Shown: positions 17,588-26,225, counted from the first letter of the stretch. The stretch: DNA of 64,000 nt from JAXLXE01 sp046328115 (GCA_046328115.1 JAXLXE010000004.1:124001-188000); one strand, 5' to 3'. The notes: a model not told the origin generated them from the letters alone. Made by a program: numbers and translations.

Positions 17588-17693
17588 TAAGGCGAATCAG
17601 GCTCTAGTATACTTCCGCCGCGCGGCGGGGGGCTCCGGCGCGCCGGTGCGCGAGAGCGCCGGAGCGATACGAAGACAGGCTCAGGCGAACGGT

Positions 17694-18203
17694 ATGGATC
17701 GGCAAAGCGGCCGCGATTCACTCCTCGCAGAGATCATGGCCATCGAGCCTGAGCTGCACCGTGCCATGGGGCCTTCCCAGGCCCGCTACTGGCTGGGCAT
17801 CGACGTGACGATGTCCCAGCTCAAGATCCTGTTCGTACTCCACAACGGATGCACGCCGGGTTCTCGCTCTGGGCCGCGGGTGGGCGCGGTGGCACGGTCA
17901 CTGGGAGTGACGCTGCCCACGGTGACGGCAGTGATGGACAAGCTGGTGGAGCGGGGACTGGTGCGGCGGGACGAGGATCCGGTGGACCGGCGCCAGCATG
18001 TGTGCCGTCTCACGCCCAGCGGCCACGCGCTGATGGATGAGCTGATGGCGGGCCACCGCGCACACACGGAGTCACTGCTGGGCTACATGTCCGAGGGGGA
18101 TCTGGAGCAGGTGCTGGCGGTGATGCGCCTGTTCATCGAGGCGGCCGCGCGTATGAACGCGGATCAGGCGGGTCCGGCGGCGCCGACTGCCACGCCGTCA
18201 TAG
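17694..18203 (+). CDS. MarR family transcriptional regulator
   Basis: This 169-residue protein has MarR features: VTMSQLKILFVLHN for the dimer/DNA-binding helices, GVTLPTVTAVMDKLVERGLV for the recognition helix, and RDEDPVDRRQHVCRLTPSG for the wing. ATG 17694 is chosen over GTG 17646, which lies inside a hairpin formed by 17632-17641 and 17656-17665. The leader hairpin may affect translation. Its 3' end overlaps the end of the opposing oxidoreductase gene by 40 bp. Confidence 0.88.
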   Translation: MDRQSGRDSLLAEIMAIEPELHRAMGPSQARYWLGIDVTMSQLKILFVLHNGCTPGSRSGPRVGAVARSLGVTLPTVTAVMDKLVERGLVRRDEDPVDRRQHVCRLTPSGHALMDELMAGHRAHTESLLGYMSEGDLEQVLAVMRLFIEAAARMNADQAGPAAPTATPS

Positions 18204-19384
18204 TAGGGGTCATCCTGGTCAAGCGGTAGGCTGACGGGCTGGCGCCCGATGGCAGACTTGTAGAAACCGGCCAGGACCTCCAGGGCGCGACGACCCTCTG
18301 CCGCCTCGGTGACACCGGGGGCGCCGGTGATGATGGCCTGGAGGAAGTCACCGATCTGTGGGTTCATACTCCAGGTGGGTAGCGCGTTCTGACCGGGTCG
18401 ACGGTACGGATCGATCTCAGCGGGGTCCGACTGCCAGGCGGGGGGCAACGGACGGACACCAGCCGCGACGCGCTCCAGATCCTGATTCACGGCATCATCA
18501 ACGGAGAAGGTGAGCCACGGGAAGGCTTTGACCGCGCCGAGCGTGCCGTAGAGCTCGATCTGGCTGCGTTCGATCTGGTGCGACACGGCGCCGGCGATCT
18601 CGGCGATCGCGCCGTCCTCAAAGGTCACCAGCCCGAAGGCGGTGTCTTCGATGGGGAGGCGGGCGTCCGCGCGCTGGCGGGGGACGTCATGGACAAACGT
18701 GTCCATACGCCCGAAGACCTCCACCGGGCGACGGTCCATGATCCACAGGAGCTGGTCAAGGATGTGGATGCCCTGGCCGGTGAGCGCGCCTCCTCCTTCA
18801 CCGGCCCACGTGCCGCGCCACCAGAGCTCGTAGTAGTTCGGTGGGCGGTACCACTGGGTGTCCGCTCGGGCAGAATGCACGCGGCCGAGCGCTCCGGACT
18901 GGACGAGCGCGCGCATGCGGCGCTGCTCTGACGCGTAGCGGCCCTGCGACACGGTCATCAGGTGGGCACCGCCCTGGCTGGCGGCCGCGATGAGCTCGTC
19001 CGCGTGGCGGAGGCTGGTAGTGAGCGGTTTCTCGCACAGGACGTGCTTACCGGCCTTGAGTGCCGCGAGGGCAGCGGGATGGTGGAGGGATGGGGGCGTG
19101 GTGATGATGACGGCGTCTACGCCCGGGCTCGCGATGAGATCATGAAAATCAAGGAACTGGGCGGGGACGTTCTGCGCCTGCTGAGTGAGGGCGGCGCGCG
19201 CGGCTCCCATGGCGTCCGCGGCCGCGGTGGTGGCGAGCTGGGCCAGAAAGGCCGCGGCACCCTGGATGCTGTCCGAGGAGCGGCTGGCGAGCGCGGTGAT
19301 CCGGGCGGACTCAGGGAACCTGAGCAGCGCACGGATGTGGGTGCGGGCGATGACGCCGCAGCCAATGATCCCGATGTTGATCAC
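18164..19384 (-). CDS. Gfo/Idh/MocA family oxidoreductase
   Basis: This 406-residue protein has the N-terminal Rossmann start NIGIIGCGVIARTHIRALL and the family Lys in LCEKPLTTS. A C-terminal alpha/beta domain contains GGGALTGQGIHILDQLLWIM, where the His is the usual catalytic partner. Members oxidise or epimerise sugars and inositols with NAD(P)(H). About 35 extra residues near position 45-80 separate this protein from shorter members. The 3' end overlaps the MarR gene on the other strand. Confidence 0.9.
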   Translation of the reverse strand: MINIGIIGCGVIARTHIRALLRFPESARITALASRSSDSIQGAAAFLAQLATTAAADAMGAARAALTQQAQNVPAQFLDFHDLIASPGVDAVIITTPPSLHHPAALAALKAGKHVLCEKPLTTSLRHADELIAAASQGGAHLMTVSQGRYASEQRRMRALVQSGALGRVHSARADTQWYRPPNYYELWWRGTWAGEGGGALTGQGIHILDQLLWIMDRRPVEVFGRMDTFVHDVPRQRADARLPIEDTAFGLVTFEDGAIAEIAGAVSHQIERSQIELYGTLGAVKAFPWLTFSVDDAVNQDLERVAAGVRPLPPAWQSDPAEIDPYRRPGQNALPTWSMNPQIGDFLQAIITGAPGVTEAAEGRRALEVLAGFYKSAIGRQPVSLPLDQDDPYYDGVAVGAAGPA

Positions 19385-19460
19385 GCGTACTCCCGGGGTA
19401 GCCAGATCGCGAGGATCATAGTCGAACCCGGCGGGCGGTCCAGCGTATAGTCCCGGGGAG

Positions 19461-19604
19461 ATGCAGACTGACGACGAGCTGGAGGGGGAGGGACTCGGTT
19501 ACATCCGAGACCGCCAGCCCCCCAACCTGTGGATCCTGGCGTTGATGACGCTGGGAGCGCTTGCCGTGACGGGCCTGGTGCTCCTGTTCACGGTGCTGCT
19601 GTAA
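19461..19604 (+). CDS. Small single-pass membrane peptide, 47 aa
   Basis: A short frame encodes a charged N-terminus (MQTDDELEGEG, then YIRDRQPPN) and one strongly hydrophobic segment LWILALMTLGALAVTGLVLL. GGGGAG immediately precedes the ATG, closer than usual. It is divergent from the oxidoreductase gene and convergent with the glutaredoxin gene. The layout, with an acidic cytoplasmic tail and one helix, is typical of small membrane proteins and unlikely by chance. The function is unknown. Confidence 0.6.
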   Translation: MQTDDELEGEGLGYIRDRQPPNLWILALMTLGALAVTGLVLLFTVLL

Positions 19605-19628
19605 CGGCTTTCCCCTGAGTTTGGGCGG

Positions 19629-19868
19629 CTAGACCGTCATGGCCTCGTCGATCTGCTTGCGACTGGGATTGACGTAGAGCTTGCCGTCTATCTCCAGTGT
19701 GGGGACGGTGCGGAATCCACCGGAGGCCTGCTCGATGCGCTCACCGTACTCCGGGTGCTCCTCGATGTCGACCTCCGTGAACGCGATGCCCTTGCTGTTG
19801 AGGTAGCGCTTGGTGTTCACGCAGAAACCGCACCAGGTGGTGGTGTACATGGTGACCGACTTTGCCAA
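19629..19868 (-). CDS. Glutaredoxin-like protein (mycoredoxin type)
   Basis: This 79-residue thioredoxin-fold protein has the CGFC active site (residues 13-16, TTTWCGFC), the cis-Pro in RTVPTL, and the end YVNPSRKQIDEAM. This is the pattern of mycoredoxin/NrdH-like glutaredoxins that reduce mixed disulfides. The start is TTG 19868, supported by GGAGG 7 nt upstream; the next ATG would remove the first strand. It is a single gene. Whether the electron donor is mycothiol or another thiol cannot be read from sequence. Confidence 0.9.
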   Translation of the reverse strand: MAKSVTMYTTTWCGFCVNTKRYLNSKGIAFTEVDIEEHPEYGERIEQASGGFRTVPTLEIDGKLYVNPSRKQIDEAMTV

Positions 19869-19988
19869 CGGATCGCCTCCAGTATTTGGTCCGGGGGCGA
19901 GCGCCTGGGGGGAGCCCAGGAGCCCGCGTTCGCTTCGTACAAACGGAGTGGCAGGGGAGTGTATTCCGGACCGCCTGACAATAAGAGC

Positions 19989-21110
19989 CTATACGCGGCC
20001 GGCCTCGCGGGTGGCCTCGATCGCCTGTTGGATGTCATCGTCGTCGTTGTAGAGATGGACGGAGTATCGGATCCTGCCGTCTGCTTCCCAGACCAACACA
20101 CCGCGCCGGCCGAGCTCGCGGGCAAATCGCGGGCCGTCTGACCGCTCGATGCAGACGTTCCCTGCCCGCAGACTGGGATCGGCTGGGGTCAAGACGCGCT
20201 CCCCCAGCTCGGACAGCGCTTCGCGGAGGCGGCCAGCGAGCTCGCTGACGTGGGCCTCGACGCGCTCGATTCCGATCTTCTGGAGATAGGTGAAGCCGTT
20301 CTCAACGACGTAGCAGCCGGGGAAACTGGGGTTGCCCAGGGTCATCTGGCGGGCGTCATCCCAGGGCTCAAAGCGGAGCCGACGCTCCTTGCCCATCTCG
20401 GTCTTGGCGGAGAACCAGCCGGCAGCGGTTGGCCGCCAGCCGGGCTGGCGGGCACGGTTCCAGTAGCCCACGGCAATGCCGGTGCAGCCGAGCTGCCACT
20501 TGTAGCAGCAGGAGAACAGGAAGTCCGCATGACTGGCCTGGACTGGGACGACGCCAAGTGAGTGGGAGGCGTCCACAAGCAACATGGCGCCGTGGCGGTG
20601 GGCGGCTTCCGCGATTGAGGCGAGGTCATGGCGGAGTCCGGTGAGATAGCTCACGTGGCTGACTGCGACGACGCGCGTCCGATCATCAATCGCGGCTTCG
20701 AGGGCACCGGGCTCCACATCGAAGCCCTCGCCGACGAAGCGGACCTCGAGCCCCTGGTCCTTGCGGAGCAGCCACGGGTAGATGTCTGACGGGAACTCGA
20801 TGGCCTCAACCACGACGTTGTCGCCGGGGCGCCAGTCTATGGACTGCGCGACCATATTGACGCCGTCCGAGGTGCTGGGCAGGAAGCTGACATCGTCTGT
20901 CACCACCCCCAGCAGCTCGGCCGCACGTGCCCGGGCGCGGCCGAAGGTGGCCACCTGGCGGGCGCGCCCAGGAAGGCCGGCGCTCTTGTCCAGCGCGTAG
21001 CGGGTGAAGGCTTCTACGTGGCTCTTGAGGAACGGCGTCTCGCCGCCCCCCGCGAGGTGGACACGGTCTTCAACCCCGATGAAGTCGCCCCTGGGCGCAA
21101 GCGATGGCAT
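19989..21110 (-). CDS. Class V aminotransferase (cysteine desulfurase-like fold)
   Basis: This 373-residue PLP enzyme has Lys204 in CCYKWQLG as the likely Schiff-base residue, the cofactor Asp in LVDASHSLG, and VAVSHVSYLTG ahead of it. The C-terminal small domain is complete. No persulfide-forming Cys loop typical of IscS is visible, so it is more likely an isopenicillin-epimerase-like or other class V enzyme. The start is 3 bp after the glpX stop, with no separate ribosome site, so translation is probably coupled to glpX. Confidence 0.85.
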   Translation of the reverse strand: MPSLAPRGDFIGVEDRVHLAGGGETPFLKSHVEAFTRYALDKSAGLPGRARQVATFGRARARAAELLGVVTDDVSFLPSTSDGVNMVAQSIDWRPGDNVVVEAIEFPSDIYPWLLRKDQGLEVRFVGEGFDVEPGALEAAIDDRTRVVAVSHVSYLTGLRHDLASIAEAAHRHGAMLLVDASHSLGVVPVQASHADFLFSCCYKWQLGCTGIAVGYWNRARQPGWRPTAAGWFSAKTEMGKERRLRFEPWDDARQMTLGNPSFPGCYVVENGFTYLQKIGIERVEAHVSELAGRLREALSELGERVLTPADPSLRAGNVCIERSDGPRFARELGRRGVLVWEADGRIRYSVHLYNDDDDIQQAIEATREAGRV

Positions 21111-21113
21111 GGG

Positions 21114-22139
21114 CTAGCCGGGCGTCTCGTAGGCGAGGGCGGAGTACCGCATCAGCTTGTCGAAGTCGTGGCTGGACTGGATACGGCGGACGGTGCCGGA
21201 CTTGCCGCGCATGGCCAACGTCTCTGTGAAGGCGCCACGGCTGGTGTAGCGGACGCCACGCACAAGCTCGCCGCTGGTGACGCCGGTCAGCGAGAAAAAG
21301 ACGTCGTCGTCCTGGACGAGGTCATCGATGCTGAGGATCTTGGTGAGCTCCAGGCCCTGGCGGGCGGCCTCGTCGCGCTCGGCGTCATTGCGGGGCCAGA
21401 GCCGACACTGGATGTCACCCCCCAGGCACTTGAGCGCACAGGCGGTGGTGACCGCCTCCGGTGAGCCACCGATGCCCATCAGCATGTCGATACCGGTCTC
21501 CTCGAGCGCGGGCATGATGCCGCCGGCGATGTCACCGTCCGTGATGAGCTTGAGGCGCGCGCCCGTCCCGCGGATCTCCCTGATCAGGTCATGGTGGCGA
21601 TCGCGCTCCAGGACGACAACAGTGACATCCTCCACCTGGCAGCCCTTGGCGTCTGCCATGATGCGTACGTTCTCCGCGACGCTGTTCTCCAGGGAGACCT
21701 TGCCGGCGCCCACGGGGCCTACTGCGAGCTTCTCCATATAGACGATGTTCTTGGGGAAGTACATCGTGCCGCGCTTGGCCAGCGCGACGACTGCCACGGC
21801 GTTTGGCATGCCCTTAGAGAGCAAAGTGGTGCCGTCGATCGGGTCCACGGCGATGTCTACGAGCGGCGGTAGACCATTCCCGATGCTCTCGCCGTTGTAG
21901 AGCATGGGCGCCTCGTCCTTCTCGCCCTCGCCGATGACAACGACGCCGTCCATGTCCAGCCCATTGAGGGTGAGGCGCATGGCATTGACCGCGGCCTGAT
22001 CCGCCGCGTTCTTGTTGCCCTTCCCCATCCAGCGAGCCGCGGCGAGCGCCGCCGCCTCGGTGACCCGGGCCAGGTCCATGGACAGATTTCTGTCCAGGTC
22101 AGGGAGCGCGGTCGCCTGGCGCGACGTATCGTGGTGCAT
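21114..22139 (-). CDS. glpX: Class II fructose-1,6-bisphosphatase
   Basis: This 341-residue GlpX-type phosphatase converts fructose-1,6-bisphosphate to fructose-6-phosphate in gluconeogenesis. Metal-binding motifs VIGEGEKDEAPMLYNGE and VDPIDGTTLLSKGMPNA are intact, and GIGGSPEAVTTACALKCLGG forms the sugar-phosphate site. Length is normal. It is the first gene of a two-gene unit with the class V aminotransferase. A TTGAAA/TAGCAT promoter candidate lies about 80 bp upstream. Confidence 0.95.
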   Translation of the reverse strand: MHHDTSRQATALPDLDRNLSMDLARVTEAAALAAARWMGKGNKNAADQAAVNAMRLTLNGLDMDGVVVIGEGEKDEAPMLYNGESIGNGLPPLVDIAVDPIDGTTLLSKGMPNAVAVVALAKRGTMYFPKNIVYMEKLAVGPVGAGKVSLENSVAENVRIMADAKGCQVEDVTVVVLERDRHHDLIREIRGTGARLKLITDGDIAGGIMPALEETGIDMLMGIGGSPEAVTTACALKCLGGDIQCRLWPRNDAERDEAARQGLELTKILSIDDLVQDDDVFFSLTGVTSGELVRGVRYTSRGAFTETLAMRGKSGTVRRIQSSHDFDKLMRYSALAYETPG

Positions 22140-22216
22140 GATCAGACTCCCCTTGAGCGGCCGGCGGGACCGGGCGTAACGGACGCCGGAGCGCCGTGCC
22201 TACCCGACGTGGCCAC

Positions 22217-22246
22217 ATGCTAGGCGAACTTCTGTCAAATTTTCAA
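22217..22246 (-). promoter_or_regulatory. Promoter candidate for glpX
   Basis: On the minus strand TTGAAA (22241-22246) and TAGCAT (22217-22222) are separated by 18 bp, upstream of glpX. Both boxes are one or two bases from consensus. Confidence 0.4.
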
Positions 22247-22349
22247 GGGCGCCACGTTTATTCCCGGGCACCGCGATGGGGGCACAACTCGTTTGCGTCT
22301 GCTTCGTCGATACTGTCAGACTCCCGGTGTGCGAGAGGGGGGCAACTGC

Positions 22350-23351
22350 ATGGCGGTGACGCTAGGCCCACGCGGGTCGCGGCTGCTGGCGGCTGGCTTG
22401 TTGGCGCTGCTGCTTTCGGCGTTGGTGTCCGGCTCGGCACACGCCGAGGTGTCGGGCGCGCCAGCCCTGCCTTCCGAAGGCACGTGGCGGGTGATCGCCG
22501 GCGACGACAACGGGCTAGTGTCGCTGAAGCGCCCGGTGGGTCTTGCGCCGGGCGGAGGTGGCAGCGTGTGGGTCGCCCTGTCCGCAGACAACGCCATCCA
22601 ACGAATCGAGCACGAGGGCGCACTGCTTGACCGGTTCGGGACGGCCGGCACGGCGGGCGGGCAGCTACGGGAGCCGCGCGCGCTGGCGACCGATGGCGAC
22701 GGCAATGTGTACGTGGCGGATACCGGCAATAACCGGGTTCAGAAGCTGTCGGCGGTGGGCGAGCCACTGATGAGCTGGGGGCTGCCGGCGCGGATCAGCG
22801 ATCAGATCGTGAACCCGGTGGGCGTGGCCGTAGACGCGGCTGGAAACGTGTACATCGCGTATGCGGGCGGACGGTGGGGACTGAACCACCGGGTGGACAA
22901 GCACGGGCCAAACGGCCAGCTCTTGTTGCGGATGGGGCGGGAGCCCGGCGGAGCGTGGGGGCGTGCCCAAGGCCAGTTCACCGGACCGCACGGCGTAGCG
23001 GTGGACGCGGAGGGCAGCATCTATGTGGCGGACACCGGCAACCACCGGATTCAGAAGTTCGACGCGGCGGGCGAGTTCGTCCGGGAATGGGGCAGCCAGG
23101 GGCGCGCGGTGGGCCAGCTAGATACACCCAGGGCCATCGCAGTCGCCGGAGATGGCGACATCTTCGTTGCCGATACGGGGAACGATCGCATCCAGCGATT
23201 CTCCACGAACGGCGCCGTGATCGCGACCTACGGAGAACGGGGAATTGAACCAGGGCAATTCCGCCGGCCGGAAGGGCTGATGGTTGACGCGGACGGACTG
23301 CTCTGGGTGGCAGACACGGACAACGACCGGATCCAGGTGTTCGCCCCGTAG
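22350..23351 (+). CDS. Secreted NHL-repeat beta-propeller
   Basis: This 333-residue protein starts at ATG 22350, with a GAGGGGGG site 7 nt upstream, and has a signal peptide ending near AHA|E (about residue 34). At least five NHL repeats follow, each with a VADTGNNRVQK-like strand: VYVADTGNNRVQKL, IYVADTGNHRIQKF, IFVADTGNDRIQRF and LWVADTDNDRIQVF are the clearest. NHL propellers bind proteins, RNA or sugars, so no activity is claimed. It ends at the hairpin at 23376. Confidence 0.88.
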   Translation: MAVTLGPRGSRLLAAGLLALLLSALVSGSAHAEVSGAPALPSEGTWRVIAGDDNGLVSLKRPVGLAPGGGGSVWVALSADNAIQRIEHEGALLDRFGTAGTAGGQLREPRALATDGDGNVYVADTGNNRVQKLSAVGEPLMSWGLPARISDQIVNPVGVAVDAAGNVYIAYAGGRWGLNHRVDKHGPNGQLLLRMGREPGGAWGRAQGQFTGPHGVAVDAEGSIYVADTGNHRIQKFDAAGEFVREWGSQGRAVGQLDTPRAIAVAGDGDIFVADTGNDRIQRFSTNGAVIATYGERGIEPGQFRRPEGLMVDADGLLWVADTDNDRIQVFAP

Positions 23352-23375
23352 AGACGCACGGCGAGCGCAACGAAA

Positions 23376-23398
23376 CGGGCCGCCCTGAGGGCGGCCCG
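23376..23398. terminator. Bidirectional terminator hairpin
   Basis: A perfect 10-bp stem with loop TGA (CGGGCCGCCC and GGGCGGCCCG) lies between the convergent NHL and CARDB genes. Confidence 0.75.
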
Positions 23399-23420
23399 CG
23401 TCGAGCTACGAGGGGCGCGC

Positions 23421-24164
23421 TTACTTCCAGCCAGCCCCGTTGTTGTTCGGATTCGAATCCATTGCCGCGTCCACGTGGAGGCCAAAGTTCATGCACACCT
23501 CGGCGGGCACCTGGTTGGAACAGGAGACGGTTCGCGTGGTGCTGCTGAGAGCCGGCAGGCTGCTGATGATCCCGCCGCCCAGGGCCTTTGACGTGGACTG
23601 CTCGCCCAGGACCTTCTCGCTCATCGCCACTGTGGTGTAGCCCACGTTCGCGGCATCGTACTGGCTGAGGTTGCTTATCTTGAACGTGCCCACCAGCTTG
23701 TCCCCCTGGAACTGCACGCCCTCCAGTGACACCGCAAAGTCATACTTGCAATTCTTGAGATCCGCGGCCGTGAGATTGTTGTCCTCGTTGGTCTCCGTGA
23801 TCTGGTTCTCGAAGTCCACGCGGGCGCCGAGCTCAAAGGCGAAACACTCGCCCTTACCCAGATCGTAGTAGAGCGTCCGGGTATCTCCCGCCTTCACGTT
23901 GTTGAGGGTGAAGAGCTTGGGGTTGTTGGGGTCGGTGGACTTGAAGATCTTGGCCTTGGTGGTCAGCACCTCGCCCAGACCCTGGTTCTTCACCACGAAA
24001 GCCGCCCGGTGGGAGCCGTCAGCCTCTGTAGTCTGGCCAACATACTTGATGGTGAGATCGGGGAAGACCATGGCGTGTGCCGGGAGGCTGGTCGCGGCCA
24101 GCAGAACGGCGGAGCCAAAGGCGGCGGTGAGCGACCTGCGGGCGTCGCGGAAAAGCGGGTACAT
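23421..24164 (-). CDS. Secreted CARDB-like domain protein
   Basis: This 247-residue protein starts at ATG 24164, 5 nt after GGAGG, and carries a signal peptide (LTAAFGSAVLLAATSLPAHA). Two immunoglobulin-like units resemble CARDB domains. The first contains FVVKNQGLGEVLTTKAKIF and ends ENQITETNEDNNLTAADL. The second ends HVDAAMDSNPNNNGAGWK, with paired Cys residues. CARDB domains are adhesion or scaffolding modules on secreted proteins. It is a single gene. Confidence 0.75.
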   Translation of the reverse strand: MYPLFRDARRSLTAAFGSAVLLAATSLPAHAMVFPDLTIKYVGQTTEADGSHRAAFVVKNQGLGEVLTTKAKIFKSTDPNNPKLFTLNNVKAGDTRTLYYDLGKGECFAFELGARVDFENQITETNEDNNLTAADLKNCKYDFAVSLEGVQFQGDKLVGTFKISNLSQYDAANVGYTTVAMSEKVLGEQSTSKALGGGIISSLPALSSTTRTVSCSNQVPAEVCMNFGLHVDAAMDSNPNNNGAGWK

Positions 24165-24575
24165 GGGGTCCTCCACGTAGGAGAACGCTCCTCGGTGGGG
24201 TCATCGGCGAGGCCACCGGGTGTTCGTGGGCCGTGTCTCGGTCTGTTCTCTCCTACGGCCATTGTGCGCCCGCTGGATTCACCGCACCGCCACCGCGCCG
24301 ACATCACCCTTGTCATCTTGGCGACAGTCTGGCGCGCGATCATCGCAAGACGTGACAGATCCCCGCGGCGGTCGGCGAAGGCGGCAGCCCGTGTCGAGAG
24401 GGGCTGCGCCGACCGCGGCGGGGATCTTTGCCGCTGGCGGACCGACATCCTGAATCGATCAGCCAGTACTGAGAGTGTATCGATACGTGGGCCGCCGGGC
24501 TGTCACGTGGCTGACACTCTTGGTGTCATCGACGCGACAAGGGGTGGGAAAAATCTCCTGATGGCGAGCGGGCCG
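24165..24575. other. 411-bp intergenic region with inverted repeats
   Basis: No gene is seen. The region separates two minus-strand genes. It contains a 69-base imperfect hairpin (24358-24426) and two short palindromes, GTATCGATAC at 24477-24486 and TGACAC-N5-GTGTCA at 24512-24528, any of which could be terminators or operators for the CARDB gene. Confidence 0.55.
24358..24426. repeat. Long imperfect hairpin
   Basis: 24358-24377 pairs with 24407-24426 with one mismatch, and an inner GCAGCCC/GGGCTGC stem extends it. On the plus strand TTT follows. It lies downstream of an SDR gene and upstream of the CARDB gene on the minus strand, so it may end the SDR transcript or form part of an RNA leader. 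Confidence 0.55.
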
Positions 24576-25343
24576 CTACGGCCCCTTGATGACGGTGCCG
24601 CCGTCCACCACCAGAGCCTGGCCGGTGACGTATGAGGACTCGTCGCTGGCCAGGAAGAGGGCGGCGCGGGCGATCTCATCCGCCTCGCCAACGCGCTCCA
24701 TAGGGACGCGGCTCGCGGAGCGCCGCTCGCGCTCGCCTCCGTCCAGGCTGGGGTCATAGATCTCCGGGTTCATGGGCGTGCGGACTGTGCCCGGGCAGAT
24801 GCAGTTCACGCGGATGTTGTTCGGCCCGTAGTCCAGGGCGGCGTTTCGGGTGAGCTGGACTATGGCGCCCTTGGCGGCGGCGTACGGGGCGAAAGCGTTA
24901 AAGGCCACGAGTCCCTGCACTGACGCCGTGCTGACGATAGAGCCACCGCCCTGATCGAGCATGTAAGGGATGGCGTACTTCATACCGCGGTAGACCCCGC
25001 CGAGGTTGAGGTTCTGGCAGCGTGCCCAGTCGTCCTCCGAGATCTCATGGACCTTGCCGTAGAAGTTCACGCCCACGTTGTTGAACATCACGTCCACGCG
25101 GCCGTGGAGGCGGGCGGCAGTATCCACGAGATTTTTCACGTCGTCCGCCACCTGGACGTCGCAGTGGACAAAGGTGGCGTCGTGGCCGGCGGCCCGGATG
25201 AGCCGGAGGGTCTCGGCGGCCTGGGCGTCATTCACATCGCCAAAGACGAGGCGGGCGCCCTCGGCGGCGAAGAGGATGGCGGAGGCGCGGCCGATGCCAG
25301 TGGCTGCGCCGGAGATGACGGCGACCTTGTCCTTGAGGCGCAT
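24576..25343 (-). CDS. SDR family oxidoreductase
   Basis: This 255-residue classical short-chain dehydrogenase has the cofactor motif SGAATGIGRAS and acidic FGDVND, which favours NAD(H). It also has NNVG, catalytic Ser in STASVQG and YAAAKG with the Tyr-Lys pair, plus NCICPGTVRTPM. It is divergent from the ArsR-SRPBCC gene. The stop codon sits in the loop of a GGGCCG/CGGCCC hairpin (24570-24584), which may slow or end transcription. The substrate is unknown. Confidence 0.92.
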   Translation of the reverse strand: MRLKDKVAVISGAATGIGRASAILFAAEGARLVFGDVNDAQAAETLRLIRAAGHDATFVHCDVQVADDVKNLVDTAARLHGRVDVMFNNVGVNFYGKVHEISEDDWARCQNLNLGGVYRGMKYAIPYMLDQGGGSIVSTASVQGLVAFNAFAPYAAAKGAIVQLTRNAALDYGPNNIRVNCICPGTVRTPMNPEIYDPSLDGGERERRSASRVPMERVGEADEIARAALFLASDESSYVTGQALVVDGGTVIKGP

Positions 25344-25433
25344 CGGGGAGTCCTTTCTCCAAGAGTGCGGAGGGAGTCAGAGCAGGTGAACGGTGCACAA
25401 GCGTAGCGCAGAGGTCCGCCCGCGCGCCGATCG

Positions 25434-25463
25434 TTGACATGTGACTAATTAGTCACATATAGT
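25434..25463 (+). promoter_or_regulatory. Consensus promoter with embedded 20-bp operator, leaderless start
   Basis: TTGACA (25434-25439) and TATAGT (25458-25463) are 18 bp apart. The spacer is filled by ATGTGACTAATTAGTCACAT (25439-25458), a perfect 20-bp palindrome suited to an ArsR dimer. Transcription about 7 nt after the -10 box would begin at the GTG start of the ArsR gene (25470). Repressor binding would directly block the polymerase. Confidence 0.75.
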
Positions 25464-25469
25464 GGGGGT

Positions 25470-26225
25470 GTGGAAGTCGTGTTCAAGGCGCTCGGCGATG
25501 CGAGCCGGCGTCTGCTCCTGGATCGCCTCTTCGAGCGTGATGGCCAGACGCTCGGCGAGCTCTGCGATGCCATGGGCATGACGCGGTTCGGCGTGATGAA
25601 GCATCTGCGCGTCCTCGAGGACGCGGGGCTCGTGACCACCCGCCGCCACGGACGCGAGAAGCTCCACTACCTCAACCCGGTCCCGATTCGGCTGCTGCAC
25701 GATCGGTGGATCAGCAAATTCGCGGAGCCGTGGGTTGAGCGCATGTCCAATCTGAAATCCAGACTGGAGGCACCCATGAAGCCCCCTGCACACGTCTACG
25801 AGGTCTACATCCGAACCACGCCGGAGCGACTCTGGGAGGCGCTGACCACGCCTGAGCTCTCCCAGCAGTACTACTACGGAACGCTGGTGAGCTGTGGCTC
25901 CAAGGTGGGCGATCCGATCAGCTACCGGCAACCGGACGGGAAGCGCGTGATCGAAGGCGAGATCCTGGAGCTGGAGCATTCGAAGCGGCTAGTCCACACG
26001 TTCAGATTCAGCCAGGGGACACACGGGGACGGCGGGGGGGACGCACCGTCCCGCGTGAGCTTCTCAATCGACCAGATGGGCGACGTGTGCAAGCTGACGT
26101 TGACCCACGATCAGTTCGAGGGAGAGACGGAGACCTACAAGTCGGTTCGAAGCGGCTGGAACCCGATTCTCAGTGGTCTGAAGACGCTGCTGGAGACCGG
26201 AGCGCCCCTGGAAATCCGCACGTAG
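25470..26225 (+). CDS. ArsR HTH fused to SRPBCC (AHSA1-like) domain
   Basis: This 251-residue protein combines two modules. Residues 1-90 are an ArsR-type winged helix (FKALGDASRRLLLDRLFERD, MGMTRFGVMKHLRVLEDAGL, wing RRHGREKLHYLNP). Residues 105-245 are an SRPBCC/AHSA1 ligand-binding cavity domain (VYEVYIRTTPERLWEALTTP, RLVHTFRF, ending WNPILSGLKTLLETG). ArsR regulators fused to such a domain could sense a hydrophobic ligand. No Cys pair for metal sensing is visible in the HTH part. The gene starts at GTG 25470, probably on a leaderless mRNA, and the upstream palindrome suggests autorepression. Confidence 0.88.
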   Translation: MEVVFKALGDASRRLLLDRLFERDGQTLGELCDAMGMTRFGVMKHLRVLEDAGLVTTRRHGREKLHYLNPVPIRLLHDRWISKFAEPWVERMSNLKSRLEAPMKPPAHVYEVYIRTTPERLWEALTTPELSQQYYYGTLVSCGSKVGDPISYRQPDGKRVIEGEILELEHSKRLVHTFRFSQGTHGDGGGDAPSRVSFSIDQMGDVCKLTLTHDQFEGETETYKSVRSGWNPILSGLKTLLETGAPLEIRT

